This document shows positions 34,791 to 47,402 of a DNA stretch of 64,000 bases, piece by piece. The stretch comes from Rana temporaria. Taxonomy: Eukaryota > Chordata > Amphibia > Anura > Ranidae. The stretch spans positions 296,151,934-296,215,933 of the forward strand of contig NC_053492.1 of assembly GCF_905171775.1 (NCBI RefSeq). The letters run 5' to 3'. The number at the start of each line of letters is the position of its first letter. Position 1 is the first letter of the stretch. The translations under genes and the position numbers were made by a program. Below the pieces are notes generated by a model, which saw nothing but the letters and a program-made list of their open reading frames with translations, was not told where the DNA came from and did not search any database.

Positions 34791-34921
34791 CCGTTTCTGC
34801 ATTCCAGACATATGCCATCCCATCTTCACTCCCTGCTATAACAAATGTACCACATGGTGTAAAGGCACTGTGAAGTTTTTCCTTGTAATTTGTTGCACCA
34901 ATATATTTTTTGGCAGCCAAT
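34791..34921 (-). CDS. ahi1: AHI1 (jouberin) internal exon, WD40 blade
   Basis: A 131-bp exon. One base completes Ile, then LAAKKYIGATNYKEKLHS, then AFTPCGTFVIAGSEDGMAYV and WNAETG. The human counterpart reads LVARKFVGAANYREKIHS, then TPCGTFLFAGSEDGIVYVW. This is a canonical WD40 second half (AGSEDG, YVWN). The acceptor is ttcattag, the donor ACGG / gtatgt, and it ends after the first G of a Gly codon. The remains of a Tc1-type end and a GT microsatellite sit within 130 bp of the donor, so this is one of the exons closest to mobile DNA. Confidence 0.96.
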
Positions 34922-36239
34922 CTAATGAAAATAAAAAAACATTATAGTTTCCCATATTATGGTAAACTAAAATACAGTATACAAAGTAAATTCAGCCAAG
35001 GAGTGTGGTAAATGAGATTATTGTGCAATTTCAGTAAATGGCTGGAATTTCTGCAGTCAGGACTCATTTTTACTTTTTGGTAGTGGGAAAAACAGGTAAC
35101 CAGTATTGAAAATGTGTCTGAAGTAAATTTTTATATTTTGCATGAACTGGAGAGGGATGTTGACACCCCTACTTCAGAGGTACAGGACAACTTTCAACTA
35201 CTAGTCGTGGTTGGGGAGTCAGAGGAAAGTTCTCCAGAGCCAGAAATAACAGATATACTGGTGGTCTGGGAAAATTTTGTGACCAAACAGTTGCAGGATT
35301 ACAAAATGACAAATGCATTAAAAAAGATAAAGATAAAGGGATATACTGGATACCTAAAGTTAACCTGTTATACCATATTTTGTAGTAAACCATGACTAAC
35401 TGCATCATGGCAAGCAGGAACTGTAGCAAGGTGTAGAGCAAACGGTAGTTTTCCAGCCTCACTCAATTATAGTAATGGATCTGGCTCATTTTTATGTGTT
35501 TGGTAGAGAAAAAAAAAAAAAGAGCAGTTTGAGGAGCCATTTTCCTGTCCCTCTTTTCACAAAGCAGAAGATAGATATTGTACATCTTGCCTTGATTATC
35601 ATATTAATGCATCCAAGCCACATTTCTGAAGTCTGCTGGCAACCTTACCAATAAGAAAGGTCCTTTTTAGGAAGCTTGGTATGGATCTGGTCAGTCCACT
35701 AACAAAGTGCATTAAGGAGCACCAGTATACAGAAGCAATCCTTCTCAGAAATACATCTTCTAAGGTCATAGCAAAAGAGTGATTCCTAAAGAGCTTTGTC
35801 GGTTGTTGAAAATGACTCACCTCTGCACTTCAGTGTACAACAACTAAAATGATAAGCTGGTAGTTCAGTTAAATAGCACCCCCTTTTAGGAGGGGACACA
35901 CACACACACACTGCACTAACAAATAATATATAGTCACAAGCATAGGAAGCACTAAACGTGCAATACAAGTACGCCTAGCAGAACATGTTCCCAGGCTGAT
36001 GTGTCATTCGGCAAAAGAAACAATCGTCCTTTTAAATGTTTTAAGGAGGAGGGGGCAGCATCAGAAGCCTCCAAAAAGTGCACTACTGATTCACAAGATA
36101 TGGATATGTCCAATCAGGCTGTTGGTGGTCGGTATACCACACACAAATGGGTGGGCCCAAAAACGTGTTAACACATACTCTAAAAGCCACTTCTGCACAA
36201 AAATGCAATCACTTCACATAAGGATCTGGGTGCGGTATC
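34922..36239. other. Intronic stretch, mostly unassigned
   Basis: A 93-codon frame (35114-35395) is acidic but matches nothing I recognise, and has no start or splice context. A CA run is at 35897-35911. Confidence 0.4.
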
Positions 36240-36490
36240 TAAAAACACAAAAACCTAAAGATGATTTTTTTTCAGACCCAACACAGAATTCCCTGAACAT
36301 ATTGAACCCTATGTCACCAAGCACAAAATCAAGGATTAAATACAATTTGTCCTCACATGGTCTTTTACTGGATGAGGCTAGGGTATTATCCCAAGGTCTC
36401 TCCTTCTGTCCGAAGCAGTCAATAGACAAATTTGACACCATAAAAGGTTTACATCGTTTTGCAAGAAAGCTACTTTTGAAAAGCAGGTAT

Positions 36491-36527
<37 letters not shown>

Positions 36528-36589
36528 GAACTGACTCTCCTAGTGGTCTAAAACCTCTAGCAAGGAATTCAAGGCCCTTCGTAACTTGA
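36240..36589 (+). pseudogene. Penelope-like element coding fragment
   Basis: The open frame ends with LNPMSPSTKSRIKYNLSSHG, then LLLDEARVLSQGLSFCPKQS, IDKFDTIKGLHRFARKLLLK. The series L-S-x-G-L-x-F-x-P, then F-D-T-I, then h-x-x-F-x-R-K-L-x-L-K is the conserved block just N-terminal to the reverse transcriptase in Penelope-like elements (recognised from memory, not searched). It is cut off by a run of A (36491-36520) coding for lysines, after which the similarity ends. No RT or GIY-YIG nuclease part was seen. Residues before 36240 in the same frame are not recognisable. Confidence 0.45.
36491..36520 (+). repeat. Poly(A) run of about 30
   Basis: Lies at the end of the Penelope-like fragment and could be the tail of an insertion or a slippage tract. 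Confidence 0.9.
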
Positions 36590-36732
36590 CACTATTGCCT
36601 GAGTAAAGTGAACCTACTGGCCTCAAGAGGTTCATCTTCAAAAAAATAAAAATAAAAATTGGATACATTTCCCACCCTTTACGTCTCAATTGTAATATTT
36701 TTTTTAAAAAAATAAGAGAAATTGAGTCCACT

Positions 36733-36966
36733 TAGGCCCCTTCCACACTGATAGCAGGGCGGTTTTACCACCCTGCTAGGCGCATTGCCGGCAGTATAGC
36801 CGCGGTGTCCCATTGATTTTAATGGGCGGGAGCGGTGAGGGAGCGTTATACACACACAGTTCCAAAGATTCGGCTAGCAGGACTTTATTTAATGTTTAGG
36901 GTCGGTTTGCATGCACTATTTTTAGCACAATAGTGCCTGCAAACCGCTCCAGTGTGAAAGGGGTAA
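36733..36966. mobile_element. TIR element (MITE)
   Basis: Left TAGGCCCCTTCCACACTG and right, read inward, TTACCCCTTTCACACTGG. GC-rich non-coding interior. Confidence 0.55.
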
Positions 36967-39308
36967 TATTCCTAGAATATTACTTAGAACCCCCAAACAT
37001 TATATATATATTTTTAAACACCCTAGAGAATAAAATGGCGGTTGTTTTGTCACACGTATTTGATCTAGGGTTTTACAAGCACACTTTTTGGGAAAAAAAT
37101 TTCTTTTTTGAATAAAAAAATAAGACAATAGTAAAGTTAGCCCAATTTTTTTTTTCTTCAATAGTTTTTTATTAATAATCAGAAAAAATATATATTGACA
37201 ACGTTGCAGGCAGAGCCAACTGTTAACATCAGACAAAGAATAATTCAAAAGACACATTACATGTTGAAGATAAGAATGAGCAGATGCATCTCAGCAAGTT
37301 ATTGCGGAAGTTCCAAACTCCCGAGGGAGGAAGGAACCCGCCATCCCCAGCACCCCTCACGGGATCTAGCTGTGCCGGGCAGGCGGGGTCCATCTCCCCC
37401 CAACGGAGTACAGTAATGAGTACAAAAATCTGCCACAGGCAGGAGGAACCAAGAGAGAGATAGATATATAATAAATTGCAAAGATAAATGAAAAAGAACA
37501 ACTGTGCAACTATTGTAATAACTCATTGAACTGCTTTGGTTAGGCATTTGGGTGAACAATTATAGGTGGACAAAGTACATACATTTGGATGTCCAATGAG
37601 CAGGCAGGATCAGACAAAAAAGATCAAGAGGTGTTCCAACTGTTAACGGTAGATGAAACAGTCTGTCTATAACACAGTGGAGCAAAACAGAAAATGTGTC
37701 CCAGAGGGGAATACCTACAAACGTACCTATATGTACCAATTTTTTTTTTATATTGTGAAAGATGATGTTACGCATATTAAATTGATACCCAACATGTCAC
37801 GCTTCAAAGTTGCGCCCGCTTGTGTAATGGCGACAAACTTTTACCCTTAAAAACCTCCATATGTGTAGATTAAAAAATTCTATAATTCTATAGGTTGCAT
37901 GCTTTTAGTTACAGAGGAGGTAAGGGGCTAGAATTACTGCTCTCACTCCAATGATCTCACATGTGTAGTTGGAACACTGTTTTCACGTATGTGTTCGCTT
38001 CTGCGCACAAGCTTGGCGGGACTGAGCGCGTTTAAAAAAAAAAACATTTTATTATTATTTATTTTAACTTTTATTTTACATTTGTACACTGTTCTTTTTT
38101 TTTTTTTTAATTGTCACTTTTATTCATATTACAAGGAATGTACACATCACTTGTAATAGAAAAAAGTATGACAGGACCTCTTAAATATGAGACACTAAAA
38201 TGCAATAAAAAATAAAAATGTAATGTTGTAAAACAAAGTCTCTTTAACCACCTCAATAACGCTGGACGTCATATGACGTCCTGGACTTTAGGGTGGGATA
38301 TCTGAATGATGCCTGCAGCGGACGCCAGATGACGAGGATAGAGATCTCTATGACCGTCGGAGGCCCGGGCGCTACATTATGATTTCTAGCACTAGACCTC
38401 CTCTGTAACTCTAAACTAGTAACCTGTAAAAAAAATTAAAGTGTCGCCTATGGAGATTTTTAAGTACCGAAGTTTGGCGCCATTCCACAAGTGTGCGCAA
38501 TTTTAAAGCGTGACAGTTATCAGGTTGTAAGGTATCTATTTACTTAACGCAACATCACCTTTCACATTATACCAACAAATTGGGCTAACTTTACTGTTTT
38601 ATTATTTTTTAATTCATGAAACCATTTTTTTTCCCAAAAAAAGGACGTTTGAAAAAATTATTGCGCAAATACTAATGCGAGATAAAAAAGTTGCAATGAC
38701 CGCCACTTTATTCCCTAGGGTGTCTGCTAAAATATTATATAATGTTTGGGGGTTCTGAGTAATTTTCTAGCAAAAAAATTATGATTTTTACATGAAGGAG
38801 AGAAGTGCCAGAATAGGGCCGGTATTGAGGTGGTTTAGAGCTATGGGCGAAAGTGAAGTTTTGACGTCACTTCAACCCTGCAATTATATGGAGACGGGTG
38901 GGGGGCCATCTTTCCCTCTTTCGTCTCCATACCCAACAGGGACAAGAAGCCCGATTGCCTCCACTGCTACCGATGGCTCTGGTAAGCAGCGGAGGGCACC
39001 GGAGAGGGGCTCACGGCGAATCTGCCGCAGAGACCACTTTTATCTGGAAGCGGACTGCCTGCTCTTTAACCGCTTCAATACAGGGAATTTTCACCCCCTT
39101 CCTGCCTAGGCCAATTTTCAGCGCTGTAACATTTTGCGCGGTCGTGTGACGTTGTACCCAAATTAAATTTTGATAATTTTTTCCATTACAAATAGAGCTT
39201 TCTTTTGGTGGTATTTGATCAGCTCTGTGGTTTTTATTTTTTGTGCTATGAAAAAAAAAAAAAAAAAAAAAGAAGAATTACATGACAAATATGTGAAAAA
39301 AAAAAAAA
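36967..39308. repeat. Cluster of TTAA-type repeat copies 8-10
   Basis: Segments shared with other copies (ACTTAGAACCCCCAAACAT, GTTACAGAGGAGGT, GTTTGGCGCCATTCCACAAG in both orientations) show at least two copies in opposite orientation. TTAA occurs at about 38245 and 39067 (TTAACCGCTTCAATACAGGG). One copy is split by an L1 tail at 37156-37735. Confidence 0.5.
37156..37735 (-). mobile_element. L1-type 3' end fragment inserted in TTAA repeat
   Basis: Flanked by CCAATTTTTTTTT on both sides (37142 on and 37736 on). On the minus strand it ends with a poly(A) next to an AATAAA-like signal (complement tttttattaat). Contains a GC-rich block CGGGATCTAGCTGTGCCGGG; no ORF. A 5'-truncated LINE tail is the simplest reading. 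Confidence 0.55.
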
Positions 39309-39688
39309 GGTATCAAATAGGATCTAATGTTTTGCCCAGATAATAAGAAACAAGGTACAGGCAAGGGGAAACAAGATGTGTATCTCCCTGTAATACTTAG
39401 GTATAAATTGTTCTAGATAAGCGGTGTTGCAAATCAGGATCTGCGAGGCAAATCTGTCCCAGGAGCTAAGGGAATAAACACAAGGAAGAAGCGCACAAAC
39501 ACACCCCAGGAGCACCCTCCAAACATAACAGGCAAGGGTGAAATAAATGACAACTATGCCTGTAGAGTAAAATAACCAATATGTGTAAATGGTACCATTA
39601 TATACATACAGTATTCATGAACTATAAACGAACACCCATTATTGCCTGAAAAAAGTGAAAATTGTGGTAGATACAAAGTCGTGTCATA
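39309..39688. repeat. Left arm of an inverted repeat near DIRS-like remnant
   Basis: Inverted relative of 40208-40583, including GGATCTAATGTTTTGCCCAG, ACAAGATGTGTATCTCCCTG and ATTGCCTGAAAAA. Arms of about 380 bp with roughly 15-20 percent divergence by eye. Confidence 0.75.
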
Positions 39689-40207
39689 AGCGGACAGTGT
39701 TGCCGCTGGGGCGAGGCCACCTCTCTTCGATTTTCCATGCTTAGCGTGATGCTAGGAGGGGTTTGGGGAGTGTCTGGGAGTCTTGTTCACACTGGCTTTC
39801 TCCTCACACGTGCACATCATACATCATGTCACAAGGTATATCCCTGCGATTTTCCTCTATATCACCTTTTTATTCTCTCTTCTCTTTTGTGGTATGTTTT
39901 CTTTCACTTTGTATCCATTATACTTTTCACTTTTCCAGGCAACAATGGGTGTTGGTTTCTTATCCATAATTATGTATGGGAGAAGCCCAGGGAGTGTCGG
40001 GTGCTACTTTTACCCCCACTGGGAGTCTTGTTCACACTCTGGCTTTTCTCCTCACACATGCACATCATGTTTTAGAAGCATGTCTCTAGGTAACTATCCC
40101 TTTGATTTCTTCTCTATCACCAATACTTCACACCTCTTTGTTTTTCTTCACCCTTTCCCCTTTAGGGTATTGCATGATTGTAATGCGATTTTTTTACTTT
40201 TTCTTTA
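39689..40207. repeat. Spacer with direct repeats
   Basis: Contains two copies of GGGAGTCTTGTTCACACT followed by CTCCTCACAC(G/A)TGCACATCAT (39776 on and 40020 on), and a copy of CTTCACTTTGTATC that recurs in the right arm. Confidence 0.7.
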
Positions 40208-40583
40208 TGTGACATAGTATTCCCTTCACTTTGTATCTACTACGCCTTTCACTTTTTCAGGCAATAATGTGGTTTATAGTTCATGAATACTGTGTGTATA
40301 TACTGGTACCATTTACACATATTGGTCCAATATCATTTACTATACAGACATATTTGCAATTCTTTCACCCTTGCCTATTACGTTTGGAGGGTGCTCCTGG
40401 CGTGTGTCAGTGCGCTCGCTTCTTCCTTGGGTTCATTCCCTTCGTTACCGGGACAGACTTGCAACACTGCTTATCTAGAAAAATGTATACAAAAGTATTC
40501 CAGGGAGATACACATCTTGTTTCCCCTTGCCCCTACCTTGTTTCTTACCATCTGGGCAAAACATTAGATCCAATTTGGTACCT
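40208..40583. repeat. Right arm of inverted repeat
   Basis: Inverted partner of 39309-39688; leads directly into the DIRS-like coding remnant. Confidence 0.75.
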
Positions 40584-40849
40584 TTTTACCCGGCTCCTTG
40601 GTTCCACTCTGGATGGCATCATCGATCCTTCCTCCAGCATGGCACAAAGTGCTCCAGGCCTCACAAGCCCACAGACAAGCCCTCCTCAGCATGAAGGCTC
40701 ACCCCCACCTGTTTCCAAGGTGTGGGGTTGCCTTGGTTGGTTCGCAGGAGCCGCAGACTTCTCTGCTTTCTGACTAATGGGTCCACAAACTGATTTTGTC
40801 AGGCTACAAAATAGAATTTCTTTCCTATCCATCATACCAATGTTTTCCT

Positions 40850-41860
40850 TCCAAACTCCATGTCTCATCTGCAGGATCTGCTTTCCCAGGGAGTTTACTC
40901 CAACTTGTTTAAGGTTCCACAGACGGAAGAAGTCCATCCGATAATGGATCTCAAGGACCCAAAATGCTTTGTGAAAGTATAGAAGTTCAAGATGGAATCC
41001 CTCTGTTCTGTGGTGGCCTCCCTTCAACAGGGGGATTTATTGGCCTCTACAGACATCAAGGAAGCATACTTACATGCTCCCATCTGTGCCAGACACCAGC
41101 ACTTCCTGCGCTTTACAGTCAGACACATGCATTTTCAGGTTGTGGTGCTCCCCTTTGGTCTGGCCTCTGTTCCCCAAGTGTTTACCAAGGCAATGCTCTG
41201 GTCCTGGCATTGCCGTGATAGACCTCCTCCTGGGAGTGGAGTCTCATTCTATAAATGGACAGCGTAGCAGGGATCATGCACACTTTGCAGGAGTTTGGCT
41301 GGGTGTTGAACCTCAAGAAGTCCGCTCCGACCCCAACCAGGCATCTAGAATATCTGGAGCCGATTCTCAACTTGGCACGGGCCAAGGTATTCCTCCCACC
41401 GGACAAGCTTTGTACATTTTGCACTGCGGTCTGGTGGTCCTATCTGCGTTATGGAATACGGGTTCTGGGCCACATGGTGTCCACCTTCGATGTGGTCGGA
41501 TATGTGCAGTTCCATATGAGGGTCCTGCAGAAGTAAATCTTATCTTGGGATACACCGGACATGGATCTGCTGGCCTCCCATCTCAACAAGGTGTCAAGAT
41601 TTGTGGCGAGAGTGAGGGATCTCATGGCGGAATGCGATAGACACACTAGTTGCACCATGGAGCCATTACCAATGCCTTTCCCACTCTCAAGCTTCTCCCT
41701 TTTCTGCTGTGCAGTATAGAGGTTAAAGGGATGCTGGTCATTCTGGTGGCTCCGGATTGGCCTCCGTGACCCAGGTGCGGCTGGTGCCAGACATCCCCAA
41801 GAGGATCTTCTGTCCCAAGGACTGATCTTCCACTCACTAAAGAAGTTCAACCCCTTCCTA
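40850..41860 (+). pseudogene. DIRS-like reverse transcriptase / RNase H remnant
   Basis: Frameshifted plus-strand pieces. RT: MESLCSVVASLQQGDLLAST, DIKEAYLHAPICARHQHF, LRFTVRHMHFQVVVLPFGLA, then (new frame) LQEFGWVLNLKKSAPTPTRH and AKVFLPPDKL. RNase H region: DMDLLASHLNKVSRFVARVRD. The S-x-D-I-K-x-A-Y-L-H and LPFGLAS blocks are typical of DIRS1-type RTs, known in fish and amphibians. The YxDD box is lost, and stops and shifts are frequent, so it is inactive. No tyrosine recombinase part was found. DIRS elements have inverted termini, which makes the adjacent 380-bp inverted repeat relevant. Gypsy-like RT is the alternative. Confidence 0.65.
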
Positions 41861-42362
41861 CAGAGTAGACCCAATTGTTGTATGCTTGTTTGTTGTGCCA
41901 GGGTAAAGTAAACCAGTCTTCAAATTTGTCAGCATTCTTCACCATACAATATACATCCAGGGCCACAGTAAACGGCCCAGTACTTTAGCGTATAGGGAAA
42001 CCAGGAACACTTGATTGGCTCCACAAATGTGTGCTCAGTGTTCGAACACTTGGCCTTAGGGCTATCACATGGAAAGCAGAGGAAAGTACATTTTGTCTAA
42101 TCAAACATGTGACAGCATACTTAGCCCTATCAGTAAGTTTGGAAATGTTTGTTAAATTGCCACAGATGTGTTTAAAATAAAAAAAAGAGTGGTAGCGGGG
42201 AATATGATGGTTACATACAAATGCAGTTGTGGGATAGTTAGTGTTGGATGCACTGTAATGTGTGATCTGCATCTTATGCATGAATGATTTTATGGCAGCT
42301 AGACTCCAAACAAGAATTAAAGAGGATCTATTAGTACAAGAAAAATTCAAAAACTAGCTTAC
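41861..42362. other. Intron, nothing recognised
   Basis: May include the 3' part of the DIRS-like remnant; no motif seen. Confidence 0.35.
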
Positions 42363-42481
42363 ATTCTGAGGTCCATAGTCCTGAGAGTGCTATCCTTTGT
42401 ATGAATTAACAAACGTCTTCCATTTGGATGAACCTGTAAGTGATTCACTGCAATCCCTTTCATATCAGTTTCTTTTATTTC
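42363..42481 (-). CDS. ahi1: AHI1 (jouberin) internal exon, WD40 region
   Basis: A 119-bp exon starting in phase 0 after a ttattttag acceptor. It reads EIKETDMKGIAVNHLQVHP, then [20 protein letters not shown], against human EIKETEFKGIPISYLEIHP and [20 protein letters not shown], one of the most strongly conserved stretches of the propeller. It ends with AT of an Ile codon before gtaagc. The one clear change in the HTKDSTLR block is Thr for Ile after it. In the 7.4-kb intron that follows lie the DIRS-like remnant, a large inverted repeat and a Penelope-like fragment, none of which disturbs the exon or its splice sites. Confidence 0.95.
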
Positions 42482-42627
42482 CTAAAATAAAGGGTAAAGG
42501 AAACTTTTTATGTTTAGTTATAAAGGAAGTGTAATGCAGTAGCATATCTAGTGATGTTTAGTAGTATGCAGTATCTCTACATTTGTATTAATGTTTGTTC
42601 ATTTAAGCCCACATTCATACAGTAAAC

Positions 42628-42784
42628 CAGGGGTAGGCAATCTTGGCACTCCAGCTGTGGTGAAACTACACATCCCATTATGTCTCTGCCTCAAGGAGTC
42701 ATGCCTGTGATTGTCAGGGTCCTGCAATGTCTCATGGGACTTGTAGATTCACCACAGCTGGAGGGCCGAGGTTGCCTACCCCTG
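42628..42784. mobile_element. hAT-type MITE with 8-bp duplication
   Basis: CAGTAAAC at 42620-42627 and 42785-42792. Ends CAGGGGTAGGCAA inverted; 157-bp near-palindrome with CCAGCTGTGGTGAA and its complement. Confidence 0.9.
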
Positions 42785-42792
42785 CAGTAAAC

Positions 42793-43186
42793 AATACTAG
42801 CATTCGCTTTTGCATCATAAATCAATAATTGTTCTTTTTTGAACTACCAGTACGTCTTATAGTGCTAAAAACATTCATCATTTTACTTAATACAATTATG
42901 TCTCTAAAAGTTACAAAGCAAAGGAAATGACCAGATAACAGCTGTGTGCTCTACACTGAAAAGGTCTAGTCTACGTACTGTCAGCCAATCTATATCAGAA
43001 GAGCTTAATTCTCCTAAATCAACTCCTAGCAGAAAAATAATTAAAGGTGTATTACAGTACTAACAAAATATTTCAAATTGTGCAAAGATAAATATTGTTT
43101 TTAAGTCTAAGTTTATTTTTTTATATCAGCACAATGCATTATACATGCATCGAATGAGATGTGTCCTATGTGTTGGTGGCTGCTAT
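42793..43186. other. Intron, nothing recognised
   Basis: AT-rich, no features. Confidence 0.4.
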
Positions 43187-44074
43187 CCCCATGCACACGG
43201 GACGCCAGTGCAAACTCTGCTGAACACACGTTTAACCGCCGTTTGCCGAGAATTTCGCAGCGTTTTACCGCGTTTGCGTTTATAAGCGTTTAGTTAAGAA
43301 ACATCATAAGACCCTCCCTAAGCTCAAAAAACAGTATTATTTAAGCATTTCAGCCATTTTGTGAGACCAGAGTGAGTAGCAGCTGAGAGAGCAGCAGTGT
43401 ACTTGTATATAGCGTGTCACTTGCCACATCACCTGCCACAAGTTGTGGATTGTCCATTTGCCACATCACCTGTCACAAGTTGTGGATTGTCCACTGGCCA
43501 TGTCACCTGACCACGTCACCTGGCCACAAGTTGTGGATTGTCCACATCACCTGGCCACGTCACCTGCCACAAATTGTGGATTGTCCACTGGCCATGTCAC
43601 CTGGTCACATCACCTGCCACGTCACTTTGCCATGTCACTTGCCACAAGTTGTGGAGTGTCCACTTGCCACGACACCTGCCAAAAGTTGTGGATTGTCCAC
43701 TTGCCACAAGTTGTGGGTTGTCTACAATGCAATGCAAGCAATTACAGTTTTTTAATGTTTTTTAATGGTTCATCATTTGCCATTTTTTAGATTTCTAATG
43801 TAAAAAAATAGGACACCTTTAAAAACACCTATAAACGAAATCGCGGCAAAACGCCGGTACAGCGTTTTGCATCTGAAACGTGTATTTTTTTTGCGTCTGA
43901 ACCCATTTTTTTGCTTCTGGAAAAACGAGGATAAACGCAACTGCCGAAAAACGCTGAAAAACGTGACTGTGTGCATGGACACATAGGATAACATTGAATG
44001 TGTTCAGGGGCAGTTGAAAAAGCTGTCCAACTGCCTCTAAACAGCATTTACCAGCGTCTCGTGTGCATGGGGCC
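43187..44074. mobile_element. TIR element containing a minisatellite
   Basis: Ends CCCCATGCACACGGGACGC (left) and GCCCCATGCACACGAGACGC (right, read inward). Repeated AAAAACGC/GCGTTTT blocks in both arms fold back. The centre is occupied by the tandem repeat at 43418-43730. Confidence 0.7.
43418..43730 (+). repeat. Minisatellite inside TIR element
   Basis: About eight variable units built from CACCTGCCACAAGTTGTGGA and TTGTCCACTTGCCA, with deletions and changes such as CTGGCCATGTCACC. Each unit has the internal palindrome CCACAAGTTGTGG. Frames through it are repetitive artefacts. Confidence 0.85.
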
Positions 44075-44642
44075 TAAGCTGAAATCATCCATCCTGTGCT
44101 CCCTTTTCCCCTCAATACCCCCACAGCTGTAATTTCCGGTGCCGTGTGGATAAATACAGCAGCTGGACCTGTTATAAATACCTGTAAAGAGTGCTGACTA
44201 TGGATGCCCTTTCCGCTCCACCTCCATTCATAGAAGCTCACTATAGTTTCCATTAATGAAAAGCACTCTATGAATGGAAGAGGCAGACATTTCTTATACC
44301 CACCCATCCTCTATTCATCGAGCGCTCTTCATTCATTGAATCTACAGTTCGGCTTTTATGAGTGGAAGAGCGGGGCAGAAATCTTGAGCATAGTTGGCAC
44401 TCTTGACAAGTGCTTATGACTGGTCCAGAGACTGTAATAACCCTCGCAGTTAAAGCTCATCCCCTAAAGAAGTCAAGTTTTTGTGATGTAATGCATAGGG
44501 CGTGAGCGGAGGCATACCAGTGACGTCAGCGCACATACAAGATCAGTATTCGTAGATGATATGCATTTTTTATTGTTCCAAATGTGAGTAAAATTGTTAT
44601 TAGCCTAATAAAACTTAAAAAAAATGGTAATACACTATAGGA

Positions 44643-44706
<64 letters not shown>

Positions 44707-45268
44707 TGTGATGGTGGGACTCTGTGCTATGTGAAATATTGCTGTTTTACGCCAGATTTTGGAGAGAAAGAAAGACACATTAATTGCACAGCTGTGTCTT
44801 GGGCTTTTTAGTTCTGACCTGACATGGCTCAGAGCCCCACCCAACAGACAGGAAGCCTGTAATGGGAATCAGGTGGATTCCCAATCCCTCTGGGAGGAGC
44901 GAGACACGCTGCATGGTTGCAGCTATAGCATGCATGTCTGCAGGAGGCAGATGTCGTTTGATGATTGAGCAGCAAGACGCTTATCAGGAGAAAGCTAGGT
45001 TTGAGCTTATCCCTAGGAAACTGTTTTTTCTGAGGAACAGAACTTAGGCCTAGGCTAAAGGCCTGAAACAGCCGGATGGCAAGTATGGAAGCCAGGAGGC
45101 TAAATTGTTGGTTATGCAAGATGCAGAAATACTGTTGTATTAGTGAACTTTTGTGCTTTTAAATAAAAGTGGGCTACCAGGCCCTTAAAAACTAAGTTCT
45201 GGACTGGCGTACTCACTGGAAAATGCACCTACTGCTGGAGTGTGATCACCCCAATCTTATAATATATA
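44075..45268. other. Intron with microsatellite and possible solo LTR
   Basis: After the CA/TA run at 44647-44706, sequence from about 44707 (TGTGATGGTGGGACTCTG) to about 45263, with AATAAA near 45161 and ending GTGTGATCACCCCAATCTT, has the look of a solitary LTR, but TG...CA ends and a duplication cannot be confirmed inside TA-rich flanks. Confidence 0.35.
44647..44706 (+). repeat. CA/TA microsatellite
   Basis: About 21 CA units then 8 TA units. Confidence 0.95.
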
Positions 45269-47020
<1,752 letters not shown>

Positions 47021-47023
47021 TAA

Positions 47024-47399
47024 GGGCTCTTTCACACGGGGCGGATCAGTAATCGCGCCGTTGATGCCTGCTGAGCCGGCGCATGACAGGCTGGTGGTCC
47101 CCGCACACTGTGCAGGGACTGCCCTGTCTTTTCTCCGCTCTCCTCTATGGGAGGGATCGGATGAACACGGACCGTTTGTACATGTTTGTCCATGTTCACC
47201 CGATCCACAGACGGATGGAAAAATAGGGTTTTCCTCCATCAGCAGAATCGGAGGATTGCGGCACCGGGCGAGATCGTGTGTCAGCGGATGTTCATCCGCT
47301 GACACCCTCAATCTCATAGGGACCAATGTATGTCCCCTTTTCACCCATACACGAATAGATTAAAAATCGGACACACGGTCCGCCCGTGTGAAAGAGCCC
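47024..47399. mobile_element. Harbinger-type MITE, TAA target duplication
   Basis: TAA at 47021-47023 and 47400-47402. Ends GGGCTCTTTCACACGGG are perfectly inverted. The interior folds further (TCCGTGTTCATCC / GGATGAACACGGA). Three-base TWA duplications are characteristic of PIF/Harbinger elements. Confidence 0.8.
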
Positions 47400-47402
47400 T
47401 AA

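Noticed and set aside
35114..35395. 93-codon acidic ORF
   Set aside because: No recognisable family, splice site or element border; kept only as unassigned.
43414..43790. Overlapping His/Cys-rich ORFs and a CRISPR-like look
   Set aside because: Contiguous minisatellite without unique spacers, in a vertebrate intron.
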